Assembly (NCBI GenBank): GCA_016806645.1
Contig: JACSYO010000697.1
Span: 372,001 to 436,000, forward strand
Length of the DNA stretch: 64,000 nt
Direction of reading: 5' to 3'
Source: Ophiodon elongatus
Lineage: Eukaryota; Chordata; Actinopteri; Perciformes; Hexagrammidae
Shown here: in pieces, positions 12,292-26,800 of the stretch
Layout of the letters: each line of letters starts with the position of its first letter
How positions within the stretch are numbered: the stretch's first letter is position 1
Made by a program: the position numbers and the translations under genes
Notes under the pieces: model-generated
Seen by the model: only the letters and a program-made list of their open reading frames with translations
Database searches by the model: none
What the model was told of the DNA's origin: nothing

Positions 12292-15200
12292 GTAAGTCTC
12301 TTGTTTTTTGCTTTAAGAATGCCACTGGGTAGCATGTTTGAGCACTACAGTATGCGGTTGCAACGCCTAATATGTAGGGAACATTGCACGAGCCTGTGCT
12401 TTGCCACCCTCTATTTGCAGTTCTGTCCTTTCAGTTCAAAGCCTCTTCTATTCAGTGCTTCTTCATTTATTTATGTTCATGAACAAAATTCCTTAGAAAT
12501 AAGAACTAACCTTGAACCGGAATGTAAATGCCACTTTAAAGACTTCTTATGCATGTACTATTAAGTAAGTTTTATTTATTGTATAGTTGAGCTGCTGTTT
12601 TTTTGCAAGTGCCATTGATGCCAAGGGCTGACAATGACGAAGCCTTTACATACATCAGCTAGTGGGACTGAGAAGAGTCACGGTTGGTCCCCGTTTTGCC
12701 CTGGACTAGAGTTCATGGCCGCTTTAGTTGTCATAAGTAAAAAAAAGAATACGTCACCTGACAATGCTACGTCCATGTGATCATCTGCAATGTTTTCAGC
12801 ACAACAACAATCACATGTCTGCCCACATGAGTGGAGCAGAGGCCAGTCATCTTGAACTTCCACTTCAAGGAGAATTACTCTGAATGTCACACTACAATTT
12901 CTTTCCATCTCAGGAATTTTCAGTGCTCCCATTTCCAGTTTCATCCACCTTTAACCCCACCCATGGGTCACTTATAGTGAGGTGTACTCCTTCCAGAGGT
13001 TTGCAGGGTGTCCAACACGGAAAAAAGAGGGCAGATGCCGATCTATACCTTTGGCCTCCTTTGCAGAATCACTCAAATTTACATCCGTGTCCCAATCCGT
13101 TAGTGTACTAAATATAAATGTTCTGGACTGTTTGCGTCACAGCCCACATCATGACACTAGCCTCAACTTTCATCTACCACCCTCGCCATCTTAGCTTAAT
13201 ATGGCACGACATGAATCAGCTCCACTCAGCTTCTCACTTCCCCCATAAACCCCCTGTCATAGCAGATCCTCCACAACGTTATATTGTTGCCCTGGAGTGA
13301 TGTCATTCCAACTGGTGTCACTTATTTTATTGAGCAATGAACGCTGATTGAAATATTTTCTGCTTTAAGACATGAAATTTCACTCCCACGCGTGAAATTA
13401 TGGCCAAAGTCCAGTAACTAGTGGAGTATGAATCCCCTGATGTCCCGTTAAGGGCACCAGTTTCAGCTTTTTCAATGCGTGGCTTTGAAATTGATGTATT
13501 TTACATTATAATGATATATTGAGTTTTCTTGTCTCACCAAATTCCTCTGAGCAAGGATGGAATATTTGGAAAATGGTTGTGAAGACGCGTGTTGTGCCAG
13601 AACTGTCATACTGCACTCTCTTGACACATTCCTCCCCTCACTGTGTTACTCTCACATCTCTGCTGTTTTTCACGCTGAGGGACACACACACCATGCTGAT
13701 GCAAGATGACATCCAATTTAGCAATTAGTGTTTTGTCGTTGTAAAATAATCTGCAAAATGCATATCGGACGTTCTAGAGGTCGACTTTGGGAAGGCAGCA
13801 GCAAAAATGATAAACCCACTACTTGACTCGTTGTTATTGTTATGTTTATTACAGTGCATTTCATCCAACAGTTGGGCTATGTATTAGAAAAAGTACTAAG
13901 GGGGAAATCTTCACCCCAGACGAGTAATAAAAGGCAAAGACGGATTTAAGCTGCCGCAGGGATAAAGAGGCCAGGCTGGAAGTCACGGTCTAATCTGCTC
14001 TGTACTTTAAGTCAATCCAAAACACAAAATTTGGTTTGAATTTATAAGTATAACATATGAAGAACAGAAACTCAAGTCTACCCAGAAAAGGGTGTGCCAC
14101 GATGTGTGAACACTTATTTGTGCAGCCGTGATGAATTGTGTAATTGTGAGAGTGGGGCAGCCTCCAGTAAAGAGGCACCGTACCATCTAAAAGAGATTAG
14201 CTGTACCATACGGTGTTCAGGATAGTTACCGTTGATCACGCTCAATCGTCTGCTCAGTAAAAATGACTCCATCACGTCCTTAAAATGTTTTGATGCCGAT
14301 ATTCAAAGCTCTCTTGTCCCTGAATGCAACCAGAACAGGTGAGTCCGTGATGCCTGGATCTGTGTTGTTGCCCGTGTCACAATCATTGTAGGCTTTCAAG
14401 GTTCAGTCTCTCAGTTTAGTTTTAAGTGGAGTTGGTACTTAACCCACAGATGGATAAATGCATGGCACAGAACACCACGCCACTGTGTTATTAAGGGACC
14501 AATTTAAGCTATTACCCGTACATTAGCCTCTTATAATCTGCTTTAACATTGCTTATGGGTTATAAAAAGGCTATATTATATCCATCTGTCACTCACACTT
14601 AAGCTCTCAGGTACGTGTGAGTTACAAGTCACGGTCTTGAGCAGTAAGCCCTGATTTTGAAAAGTGGCTTCTCCCACCTCAGTTAATGCCTCAGCATTCT
14701 GCTGTCACCACTGTCACCACTGTCACCACTGTCCATGTCTGGGTCTGTTCTCAGTGGTCCATGTAGAGGGCCGCGCGCAGGCTGACGGGAGATATTTGTG
14801 TCACTCACATGTGACACATGTTTACCAAAACATGATCCGACCGCGTCTGCAGTAATAAACGTATTTCAAGAGCGTGGTGTTCATTGCCATTCACGCTGGA
14901 CGATATGACAATATGAAATGCTGTAAAATGTGTCAATGGTTTAGCCGTACAGATATTACTGTGCAGTTTATACTGCGGAAGCTTTCCCTTTTAATATCTC
15001 TGCATGTATTAGACCATTAACGCGGATGTTGAAAATCAGCAAGCAAGACAGCATTATGCCAATTATATGGTGATTCTTTTGAATTAATGTGAAGTATCTA
15101 GCACTATAATGTGTTTTAATTTACTAGTAATTAATTAATGAATATCTGTGAAAATACCATTGTTAGGAGATATATATCTAATGCAATACAATATTATATA

Positions 15201-18200
15201 TACTATGATAACATATTGTATCACCCACTCCTAAGTGCAGTCAGTCCAGAGAAAAGACATGATGGGTAAGTGTGGGAGGAAAATGTTTGTTATGCTAATC
15301 AGTCTCATCTTGGATATGGTCAAATTTATAGATCTAGTAAATAACACAGTATACCTCCTATGTGCAGCGGGTCTTCAAACCCCTCATTGGTCATTAAAAC
15401 TTTCTTTCTCAACAACATGTGTCTTTCCTCTGTTTTGTAGTGTGAATTGTGGAAAATTGTGTCAGCCAGCGTTTAGCAGGTAATCCTCTATTAGCTGCAG
15501 ATGGGCGCTGTGTGTTCTCCACATATGTTTTCCATGTAAAACACTTGGAACATGTCTGTCTGTTAATGATCCTCGTTGTTGTACACTAACAGACTGTGGG
15601 TGTTTTTGAATGGTGTTTTGCCTGATAACCTGTTATGCATTTGCATTCCAAAGTCCTGTGAGGTGCACTTAACTGTGAACCATGTGTTGTGTTCATCTTG
15701 ACCGTAATGAACAACTAACCGATAGATCATTACTCACTTTGGATGAAAGCTGAGCTTTTGGACAAATCTTTAATATCCCTGCTACTCCGTTCACTTCTTT
15801 GTCAGTTCACTGATTCCTCAGGAATTATTAAATCTGCTCCCCTGTTTGGTTGCACGGTCCTAACGACATGTTTCTTTATGATAGGCCCAAAGGCGCCCGG
15901 AAGATTGATCATTGTGCACTTTGTGATGCACAGCCCAGTGAGGCGTTCATTTTGTTTTGACAAACTGTCAAAAACTTTGATTTTGTGAGCATGCCTTTAT
16001 GCTCTGTCCCCTATGGATGTGCAGGCTACATGTACGCAGGCAAGGCAAGGCAGGTTTATTTGTATAGCACTTTTCAACAAGGCAATTCAAAGTGCTTCAC
16101 ATAAAACCATTAAGCATCAAAACATAATGCAAAAAAAAAAAAAAAGAAGATTTAAAAACAATTAAGAACATTCATTTAAACATTGAAAACAATATTAAAA
16201 ACAGGTAGTAAAACATTAAAAAGCTAAAAAAAATAGAATAAAAGTCGCAGGTAAGAGTCAGGACTCCTGTTCCTTATGTTAAGCGAGAGCTAAGTGAGAT
16301 GATCAAAAAATATATTAAATAAAATTATAAATGTGTTTCTTACCCACCATCAGGCTTACAGTTTACTGCTTTTGTTTTTAGGGCAGCTCTTGAAAGCACC
16401 ACAGTTTATTTTTAAAACATGGCGACCTGAGTGAAATTCGGTTGTTCAATGATGATCGTATCGGTACATTTTTGGTTTATCGCCCAGCTCTGTGCTACGC
16501 TGCATCTCTGATCCTGTGACAAATGTACACTGATAGCTTGATCTGCGTGTGCTAGCCTTGTCTTCTGCTCTTTTGTTCGTTAAAAAGATAGAGGTCAGGT
16601 TCACCGCCAAACAAAAGTGTTTGAAAGCACCCTTATTTCTTTAGAAATGCTGTGTGGTCATTTTAAAATGCACCCTCAGCCGCTCAGTTCACAGTCCCCC
16701 CCCCCGCCCAGTGTGCTTAGAGCGCCAAGCTTCAGTGGCAGTGTAATCCCTCCTCACTCTTTTTGCACACACGGGCGCACAAAATCCATTCCGGACCCGG
16801 CAGTGATGTGACACACTAACACATACGGGTTAGTCTTAATAAGTGGGGTTGTGCGTTGGCCCTCTGATGGACATGCAGCCTCTCCATAGGGGCTCGGTAA
16901 ACCTACACATAACATAAACTAAGCCAAACTTTGAGCAAGCTAAACTCCCTTATCCCTTTTGCAGGTAGATGCAGCATGTTTTTCAGACTTCGATATGAGA
17001 TTTGTTGACTCCGCCGTTGTCATGGAGCTGTGGTAAACACAAAGATGCTTGTTGTTTTAGCTCTGGTGTTTCGCTACAGATGTTCCTGTGTTCGTACAGC
17101 ACGGCCACATCCACTGTGGGCTGCTGCTGTCTGGAGACGAGCACCAACCTAAACAGGAAAATAGTCATTTTAAGCAGACAGACACTCAAAACAGCATGTT
17201 GTGGAGGTTTATATAACATTTTAGCAGAGCAAAAGTACAGTTGAAAATACAGATGTGAAGCATTTGGTGGTCTCCGTTTGCGGGTGTCCATTGTTTTCCT
17301 TGCAAGTGGTTGAGAAATGAATACTGGAGAGGCTTTGAAGAGTTAAAAGAGCTAAAGAGTTGTCCTCTGGACTCACTTCATCTAGGCTTTATGCTTTATT
17401 CAAAGTGTTTACAACTATGTTGTATTGACACAGGATTTAACTTTGGGATTGGGATTGAACAAGCCTACACCGTACAAATGTAAACCAGTGCAAGCGATCA
17501 GTCGGTTAATCAATTAATCGGCAACTATTTTGATAATGTTTTAATTTGAAGTCATTCAAGTTTTTCAACAAAATGCCAGAAATGGCCTAGCTGCTGCAGC
17601 TCAGTTGTTAGGATTTGCTTCTTTTTAGTTGTGTTGTATGTCATAGTAAACTGAACATATTTGGGTTTTGATCAAACAACTTTCAAGTTTGTTTTTCTTT
17701 AATATTATAATTTTGAATTTAATCCTAGACATGTTCTTCTTTGGGATTGTTGCTTTTCACCTCAACACTTATTGTGTTCACAGTAAAAAAAACAAAAACA
17801 TTAATGATGAACCTTTTTTTTCAGTTTACATTTAAATACCCAAATACAATATCTACTGTTGTGCTGTAAGATATTAGTATGCTGTGCATGAGGACACCAT
17901 TTATTCTATTGTTCTCCATCTGATTGTAGACACAGGCCAGATCTCACACTAAAGCAATTTGATACACGCACTACTTTTCAATTTGGCCGCATACAGATTG
18001 ATTATCAGGCCCGAACTAATCATCAACAAAACCCCAACGCACACAAACACTCTGCAGCTCAGACACTGTAAATGGTCTGCGGGCCTAATAGAGAATCAAA
18101 TAGAGCGACGCCTCTCTGACAACAGTCAGTCCACCCCAAACCCCCCTCAACCCCCCAGTATGTGTTTTTGACAGCTAAAGAGACACACCATTGATTATAG

Positions 18201-21200
18201 TTCACTTAGGATTTCGCCTGTCTGTGGAAGTGCTGAAAATCCTCTTGAGCTCATTTTCTTGAGCGAGGTCATTAGGTGGAGAAGACGGCAAATCTCAGTA
18301 GCTGCTCATCACTCTGCACAAGCAGCTATTTCAGAGTAGAGAGTTGAAAATTGTATGCACTTCAACTTCAGAGTGCTTTAGTCACCCACTTGTCCAGCCA
18401 ATGACTTCCTTGATGAGTCACCTCTATACAGAACCCCCGTATGTATTCGGTAACTTAAGACTGCCAGTCAACTCTAACAAAAAGAAAATGTATCTTTTGT
18501 GTCTGAAGTTCTCTTATCGAACAAGCAATCACAGGATCTCATGTACGTCATGGTCAGATCGGGCTGCTTCTGGCAGCTGAGCCTTCCCTTGGAACAAACT
18601 AACCATTTAACTTTTCTTTTCCATAGACATAAGATAGTTAGTCTGTGATCATCATTGTGTTGTCTTTGATAATATCAGACCGGTTGTTGTGCTGCACGGG
18701 AATGAACATCCTGCGTGTGTTGCCTGCTGCTGTGAGCCGAGCTGATGTTATCCCCTGTGATCCCTTTTTTTATGTCCGTGCACCTCGAGTATAACAGCAT
18801 GGCGTCTGAATTGTGAAACCATTTCTAAATTGACTCTGAGTTTCCTTTTTTTCTTTTTTTTGTGTGTTAATAGTCTTGTCTGTTTTTCTAACGGATGGAT
18901 AGATTGAAAGATTGATCTAGTTGGTACTGCTGGTAGTACATGTAGATGTACATGTCGATGACGCGTCCTTTGTGCTGAATGGTACCATATAATATGAAGT
19001 TTTTGAACGTTAGGTCATTCATCAAATGGGCAGGTTAGATGGGGGAGTTTGCTGTGCATGGTTGGCGTTTTTTGTCCTTATTCAGTGACCTAAAACTAAT
19101 ATATCTGAGGGATTTTCTTTTTCATGGTTGCAGTATTTCTGCTCTACTCTGCTTTTGCTGCCTTGTTCCCTCTAGACCATGACGCTGCTCTCTTCCTCCA
19201 TAATGTACTATATCTCCATGGGCCAGAGACATCTTGCTTCACAAGGTGTTCTATCCTATGGCGATTGTATTGAACTCAGTATGCTTTCAAGTTTTGCTTT
19301 AAAATAGTTTAGTCTTTCAGAGGCATCCTGACCTGATTCACTGCAGCAACTGCTGCATTTCAATATGTCAGGCAGACTTTGCAGCCCATTTAAAGCTGTA
19401 AGACAACTGGGAATGTATCTGCAGTGACATGGTGGGAGTAATTGGCATGATTCATAGGCCCATGTTGAGATCTCATTATAACGGTTTGAACTTCAGAGAG
19501 ATGGGGGAACAGACAATAAAGTCTGCTTCTTCCTATTCTCTTTTTTTTATCAAGGTCAGTACATAAATTGGCTATTTCTTGTATAGCCATCATATTTCTG
19601 ACGGATGATTTGCTTATATGGTCTTGGCATGCTTTGTGTCTTTTTTTTTTTTGTTTCTTTTAGATCTGCGTCCAAAGTGCCGGCGAATGAGAAGAAGGAT
19701 CGGCCACTAAGCACCATGAGTGAGGCCTCCAACTACACAGGCGGCTCGGACTACGCCACAAACCCCAGTAGCCAAGCGGAAAGAGTGAGTGACACACATG
19801 AACACAGGATAATCATGCATGTGTGTTAAGTTATGGAAAATAATGGAAAACCAGTCGAGTTTAAAAGTCGAGTTCTTTTTTTTGTGTGGCTTGCGTTCAC
19901 TTTACCATTTACTCATTCATACTTTATTTCTAGGCATCAAGACCTTCCAAAAAAATCCACAACTTTGGGAAGAGATCCAACTCCATCAGGAGGAATCCCA
20001 CTGCCCCAGTGATCAAGAGAAACTGGCTTTATAAACAGGTGAGCCATTTTGTAGGACTTCAAGTAAAATATAGCAATTTATCATATAATGTAATGAGAAG
20101 CAGAATAGGTAACTTTATACATAATCTTTAGCCGCACATGCCCAGCGGCGTCTGTCTGTCAAGACTGAAATGTCTCAACAGCTAGTGGATGGATTGCCAT
20201 GAAATCTGGTAAATACATTGATGTTTGAGTTTTTCACATGAGCATGAAATAGTAATCGAACATAGTCATAATAATACGGCAATCTATTTAAAACGCAGCA
20301 AAGGACAAATAACAAATTATAATACAAACATAATACAAAAGTCGTGCATTTCTTGGGTCTACTCTTCTACTAATTGTCTGAAAGTTGTTGTGTATGTCAT
20401 ATGCATATTTGTATTGGTTCATTTGTAATGTGATTTTGATATTTAGAAATATATTTTATGATACTTGGGGAAGGTCCATGAATTTAGCTTCGAACATCTT
20501 GTGAATGCAAACTCGATGTTTATCCAACTTTCCTTCTTTTTACACATTGAACAATGTTACGTTCTGCCTGTAAGATTAGCAGCAACAGTCTGAAGCACAA
20601 AGGAAGCTTTTTGATGTCTTACAGGATCTGGGCAGTTCTTTGTCCAGTGTCTCTGCTCAGCCAGTCATCCAGTGCGGGCAGTGTTTAAATACCAATCCCT
20701 CATCACAGCTCCCTGGCTACTAGCGGGAGGGTGAAAGGGGTGCTTGAGGCAGCTCTTTGCCAGACAGGAATCTCTCATGCTTCCTAAGTGGAAGACTCAT
20801 TTACTTTTGATTGCAGCCTCCCGGCGTAGTTTTGTGAACACATGATGGCTTCCTTTGGTACAGCTGCCAGCTGCTATTTCTTTGGGGACCTCAATCAGGG
20901 TGACGTAGATCAAGCAAAAGACTCACAAATCTGCTACCCTGAATAAAAGAGTGGATTTGCACTTTTATTTCCCTGCCTCATTGAAACCTGGAAGCTATTG
21001 AAGTCCTTGGCTGAGGGAAAAGCTGCAGCCCTTCACTCGATCCACTGGGAGAACAGAATGCCACAGTGATTGATGTGATGGTGAAAGCCTCGTTTCTCTT
21101 TTCCCGCCTGAACGGAGCACGATCCGACAGAACTTCTGATAAAGTGTATTCATGAACACATTGTAAAATGAGTGGTTAAGACCTTGATTGAACAGATGGA

Positions 21201-23811
21201 AGGTGACGAATTAATGGACGCGAGCAGTTTGAATCTCTCCATTGCGTTGGTGATGTGCCTCCATCATGAACACGCCAAGCAGCATCTGGTATTACGACTT
21301 TTTGATACTAATGTGTTAAACATGCCGGTTCATGGAATTGAATTTCCATTTCAAGAAAACTGCAGCCCACATGCCGTTTGACCATAATGACAGAGTTGTT
21401 GAGGTCCCTCCCCCTACTTTTGTCTCCGGGTGGAATCCACGATTAAGGACTCTGCTCAAGTTTTCCAATAACGTGAACGGGGGAGTTAATACCCTTTTCC
21501 TCACCCTTCATCCTTTTCAAGCAGCAGCCTGGAAACCCCTTTGATCACAGCGTTACGTTACCAAATAACAATTTAAGCAGAGGAGATTTATTTCTGCCTA
21601 TTGAACAACATACTTCCTTTTTAAAAGGGAGCGCTGTTTGTTTGGTTGTATTTATATACACGGTGGAGAACTCTCTATTATGTTTATTTCATGACAGAAA
21701 TCAAATATTTCCCCTGAACCAAATGAAGTACCCTTACTCCATCTCGGGCCAATATCTAACTTTTGAGTGGCAGAAAGTGGATGAGTTCCACACGGTCTCC
21801 ATTAATGAATGTATGTACTTACAAAATACAAAAAAAAAAGAGTCCAAGGAGGCCTTTTAGACCCCAATGTGCAGAAAGACCAAACAGGAAGTGATGTCTG
21901 GTTCATAGATGACCTTTTTAATGAGTTGGAGGCAGAGCATAGAAAGTTGTCAACGGATTATAACTCATAATTCAAACAAATGAAAAAAAGTAATTGATTG
22001 GCTTCCGTCTTTTTGAATGTACGACACATCTATAAGTAGCAGACAGTTAATCACGTGTAAAACAATTTAACGAATTAAATCCAAGAAAGTGAGTGAGTGA
22101 GTGGACTGCAGCGAGTACTTTTTCACAGTCCGACCATTCACACTGGCTCCCTCTTCCTTTTGGTGTCTTTTCAGGACAGCACGGGGATGAAGCTGTGGAA
22201 GAAGAGGTGGTTCGTGCTGTCCGATCTGTGCCTCTTCTACTACAGAGGTGAGTCCCGTCTTCTCAGCGGCCAGCGTGTTTCATTAGTGATCCATCCATTC
22301 ACTGATTACAACAATACTATTATTCCATGAGTAGTTCTCAGGGCTGCCGTGACCTTCAGAGCCATAATAAATGTTAATATATCTGGATCCGAGGCCCTGT
22401 GGTAAGCAGCCTGACAGGACCACCCAAGGAGACATATTAATTGAAATGCTTCTCCTGTCATCTGATTTGCCGTTTGAGTGATCATTATATCCCCCAAGCA
22501 AAGCCAAGGCTTTAAATAAAGCTTGGATGCAGCCGTACTGTTGATAGAGAAAGCAGAGCAGGAAACGGGATTTCACACTAATGTTCAGTCATGAAACAAG
22601 TTTCCAGAAATTATGTTGTTTTTATACAGTGGTTGCATACTAGCGTAATTCTTGGATTCAGTCGCATGAAACAATATTTATCTTGCTAACATTTAAAGAT
22701 CCCCTTCTAATTCCACATCGGAGGGACCGCTGTTATATTATCACTGTGATCATCCTTCTGAATATGTGTGGTATTTACATTGTTCCGTTATTGAGCGAAG
22801 ACAACTTATTATTTCATAACGAAGTAACAAAAGTGTCCTTTTATACTGAAGCAGAAACCTGAATGCATTTCTATTTCATCTGCTATTCTATAGCAACTTA
22901 ATCAGTCATAATTTCAGTCAGGTTTTTTCATGATAGGCTTATTGTGGGAATCTCAGTCCAGTTCAAAAATATTCCATTTAGTGACTAAAATCTGGCTGTC
23001 CTTATAAACCCTCCTCTTTAACATTTGCAAGCTTTAGATGTGATCTTTTTTATTGGAAGCGATTGACTGAGCTGCTATTGACTGGGCATCCTGGCTTCAC
23101 TCATGCAGTACTAATATTCATATCAAATATTGACACAGCTGTGTCCAGAGAACACGTGAGAGCTTTCCTACACTGAAAAGAAACGAATACGGTGGATCTG
23201 TGAGGCCGTAAAGTATTTGTAGTGGAGGTCTACCGTTTGGCCGCCGCTACAGAGGATGTAAGTCTTACAGCCTGGCTCCACACATCCCAGTGCCCCCTGC
23301 TCACTTGATGCGGATACAGTCATCATTTCCGCTGACCAGGATGACATCGAGTCTGTGTTATTTCTGGTGTCTGCCAGTGCTGTCGCCTTCTTTCCGCCCA
23401 CTGACTGATAAAAGCCACAGACAGCAGCAGACCCAAAGGCTTTATCCAGACGGACATGTTGGGGAATCCACCCATCAGCAGAGAGTAGGCAGAGAGGTCA
23501 TGAACTGCGCTGCCCCTCAACTAAGCACAACTGCTATCTGTTGGATTTATCAGACTATTATTGGGAGCTTAGGATCCCCACTGTGCAGCGACACAGAGAC
23601 CGGGGAAATAAATAAATATGGGGCGAGTGGGCTGCAGGTGATGCTGGCGAACCGATCAATCCTTCAGACGTCAGTAATGGGCTCCAATGCCCCGGAGCTC
23701 AGGCGTACTGTAACTACCAGAGGGTGACCAGAGTTCAGATACCACTTATTCCCCCCAAATATTACTGACCGTTCACCTTCAGCCTTTGACTTTAACACAA
23801 CATCCCCAGTC

Positions 23812-23856
<45 letters not shown>

Positions 23857-26800
23857 ACGCACACGCACATATACCATCCAAACAAAGCAAATGCACGTTT
23901 GGGACCGCAGCTGTCACTTCCCTGATATATTTTGTTTTCCTCTACTGTTTTGGGTACGCAATGCAGATTGCTTATAACAAATTAGGAGGTTAAGCAATTC
24001 TCTGCTTAAAACTCGGGACTCAAGCTAATCCCCCCTGTGGAGAGTGCTCCATTGTTAATGTGGAGCCCTGTCTGCTAACTTAATGAGGATTAGAGCTGCC
24101 TAGCTGCATAGGACATTGAATCCATGCTCATCTTTTCCACTGATTGGACACCGCTCATCTGACCAACACACCCCTCTGTTAGATTTGATCTCTCTTTCCA
24201 CTTGGTTTGGCTTCTGGGCCTTTTTTATGTTTACAAATTAGCATTCCACATCAGAGTTTAGTGAAATATCATGGAGAAAATGAACTTGACTGACAAAAAT
24301 AGACCCTAATGCATTGCGTTGCTTTTTCTCTGTAGATGAAAACGAGGAGGGGATACTTGGCAGCATCCTCCTACCAAGCTTTCGTGTGTCCATGCTGTCT
24401 GTGGACGACCACATTAACAGAAAATATGCCTTCAAGGTCAGTTTGTAAGACTGGACATTTTATGGATATGGAGATTTAGAGCTAAAGTAAATCATTAGTA
24501 TACATAAAGCTCTAGTAAAAGTAGATGGTGAACGTACAAACCTCCCAAAAGGTACTTTTGATCCCCAATATACCGTTTGAAAGTTAGAAAATAGTTTTTG
24601 GCGGTAGTGGTCTTAAACCCCCCACAGGTAGTGGTCTTAAACCGCCCACAGGTAGTGGTCTTAAACCCCCCACAGGTAGTGGTCTTAAACCCCCACAGTG
24701 TTTTCTTCACCATAGATAGCAGTTCTAGGTTAACTTAGCTTCAAACATGTTTTGTCTTTACTTAAAGTTACTGTGCGGAACTTTTAACTGGTTTTGAAAC
24801 GGTCTCAAATGAATACTGATGCCTCTATATGAGCCAGAAGACTGGCTATTTCTGTGGAGTTATTCTTGAAGCTTGTCATCGGTGCCACCGGGTCGGATTC
24901 CGCGCAAAATCCGATGAAGTTATGCAGGTTCACCAGAAAGTCCTTCACCTTGGACTCCAGCCGGGCCTCCAGCAGCGACCAGCTGCCGCGGACAGACCCA
25001 GATCCGGCTTCACTGCCGCCCTCCACAGCGAGGAGGAGAGCTCCGCGCCTGGCAGCAGCGTCTCCTTCTCCGACCAGGAGCAGAGCTCCGCCTTGCTGGA
25101 GCAGAGCTCCGCCTTGCTGGTCCGCCGGTCCCCGCTGGGAGCAAACCCAGGCCGTATTGCTGGGCCCGCTGGAGGGAAGGGAGGCATGGAAGAACCAGAA
25201 CCAGGACTGAACCGTCAGACCTGGTTCTGGTTTGTTGACACAAAATGAAAGTACCTTGTAGTAACTTTAAGAAATAATTTCCAATTGAGTTAAGTAATGC
25301 ACGACATTTTTCAAAACTTCAGCTGCACTCTGCTCCATGCTAAGAAAGCAAAGGAAGCACTTCTAAGTTGACTCGGAAACCCCGAGTTGCAGGGCAACAG
25401 GCATATTTCATGAGAGTTCAGTGGTGTGTACACTATTTGACTGTGGGTCCTTCATAAACCCGAAGAGACAACAAAGTTGTCCTGCCAAGTCCAGCCAAAC
25501 ACAGACGCCCAGGAGTCTGCTCAAGGCCTCTCCAACCACACAGCCCACTCCTTTTCCAACTTAGACTCAGGCCGAAAGAGAGAGAGTTGAGGTAAAGAGA
25601 GAAACACGAGAGCGGCCCACGACCTCTTCCGTTTACGGTGATTTGCTCAGGAATGGGCTGACTTTTTGACTGCATATTTTTCATTTTCAACTTTTCCTCT
25701 CTCTTAAACGGCAATGTCATTAAACGTTCCTTATTTCCCAAGATAATTCTGATGTTATTGGAGCACTGACTGCGCTTTTTTTGTTTTTCAGACATTGGTA
25801 AACAGGATATTGAGGTTGTTCACTAAACATTCTGTTTTTCTCTCTCTGTGTCTGGCTTTAACAATAAATTGGTTTGTTCACTGCAAGGGAACAGAGCAAC
25901 TAAGGAACAATGTGTCTGCCATACAATGAACTGCATGGTAAGTCCTACAGTATTGTGGCAGATTTACTCCCCTAATTGGTGGTATGCATGAAACTCCAGT
26001 TACTCATTGTTTGATTTACATACGGGGATAATACAAATGCCCACTGCCAGGAGTATTTCACAAACCATCACAGTTTTCATCCCTATTTGTTGAAACAAAT
26101 GACATGCATGAAAAGTGATTGTTGCCCCACAGAGTGCCTCAACTGCTCTACATAATTCGTATTTAGTGATAAACCTACATAAAAGCAAACGTGAGTCACC
26201 AGTAAGGGTTTTAAGTGTGAACAATCCCAGTTGACTTGATTTTCTCTTCTCTCTTTCAGGTAACTTTCTCTGTCTGTCACTTTTCCCGTCCATTGTCAAA
26301 ACAGGCAACGCATCCCAACATGCGGACGTACTATTTTTGCTCTGACACAGCCAAAGAGATGGAGGCTTGGATGAAAGTCATGACGGATGCTGCACTTGTG
26401 CATTCAGAGCCGGTCAAAAGGTTTGTAAAAGGATCACTATTATAGTCATTTTTACAGAGAGCCTGTATTTTAGTTGAAGTTGGGAGATTAACAGCGGGTT
26501 GTTTTGCTTTTCGAATGGAGAAAAATACATTTGAAAATGGCATTTGAGGGCAGTTTGTTTTTAAACACGATTGACTTAGTTCCTTGGTTTGATTCTCAAC
26601 CCAGATTTTTCTTTTTTAGCATTTGTGCTATAAACAAGTGCTTTAAAATTCCTCTGTTAGGCCTGTCAAGTTCTTCAGCAACAATTCACCATCCGGTTTT
26701 GACATTTCTGGACCGTCTTTAACTCTCTTAACTCTTTTTACTGTTTACTTTTATTACAGAGTAACATACACATGAATGCCGTGTGGGCATACAGTCTCTG

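Larger units (their letters stand above)
12292..19663. other. plekha5: plekha5 intron (about 7.4 kb)
   Basis: Non-coding. It holds a short TGTCACCAC tandem (3.4 copies from 14703), a fish dispersed repeat at about 16038-16300 and another at about 17495-17700. No further exon is evident. Confidence 0.75.
24437..26304. other. plekha5: plekha5 intron (about 1.9 kb) with minisatellite and TTAA-flanked element
   Basis: No exon seen. It contains a 24-bp minisatellite and, about 65 bp further on, a GC-rich inverted-repeat element (both listed separately). Confidence 0.7.

Noticed and set aside
24829..25248. Several overlapping 80-140-codon open frames on both strands
   Set aside because: They arise from the GC-rich interior of the TTAA-flanked element. 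None has a recognisable domain or splice context.
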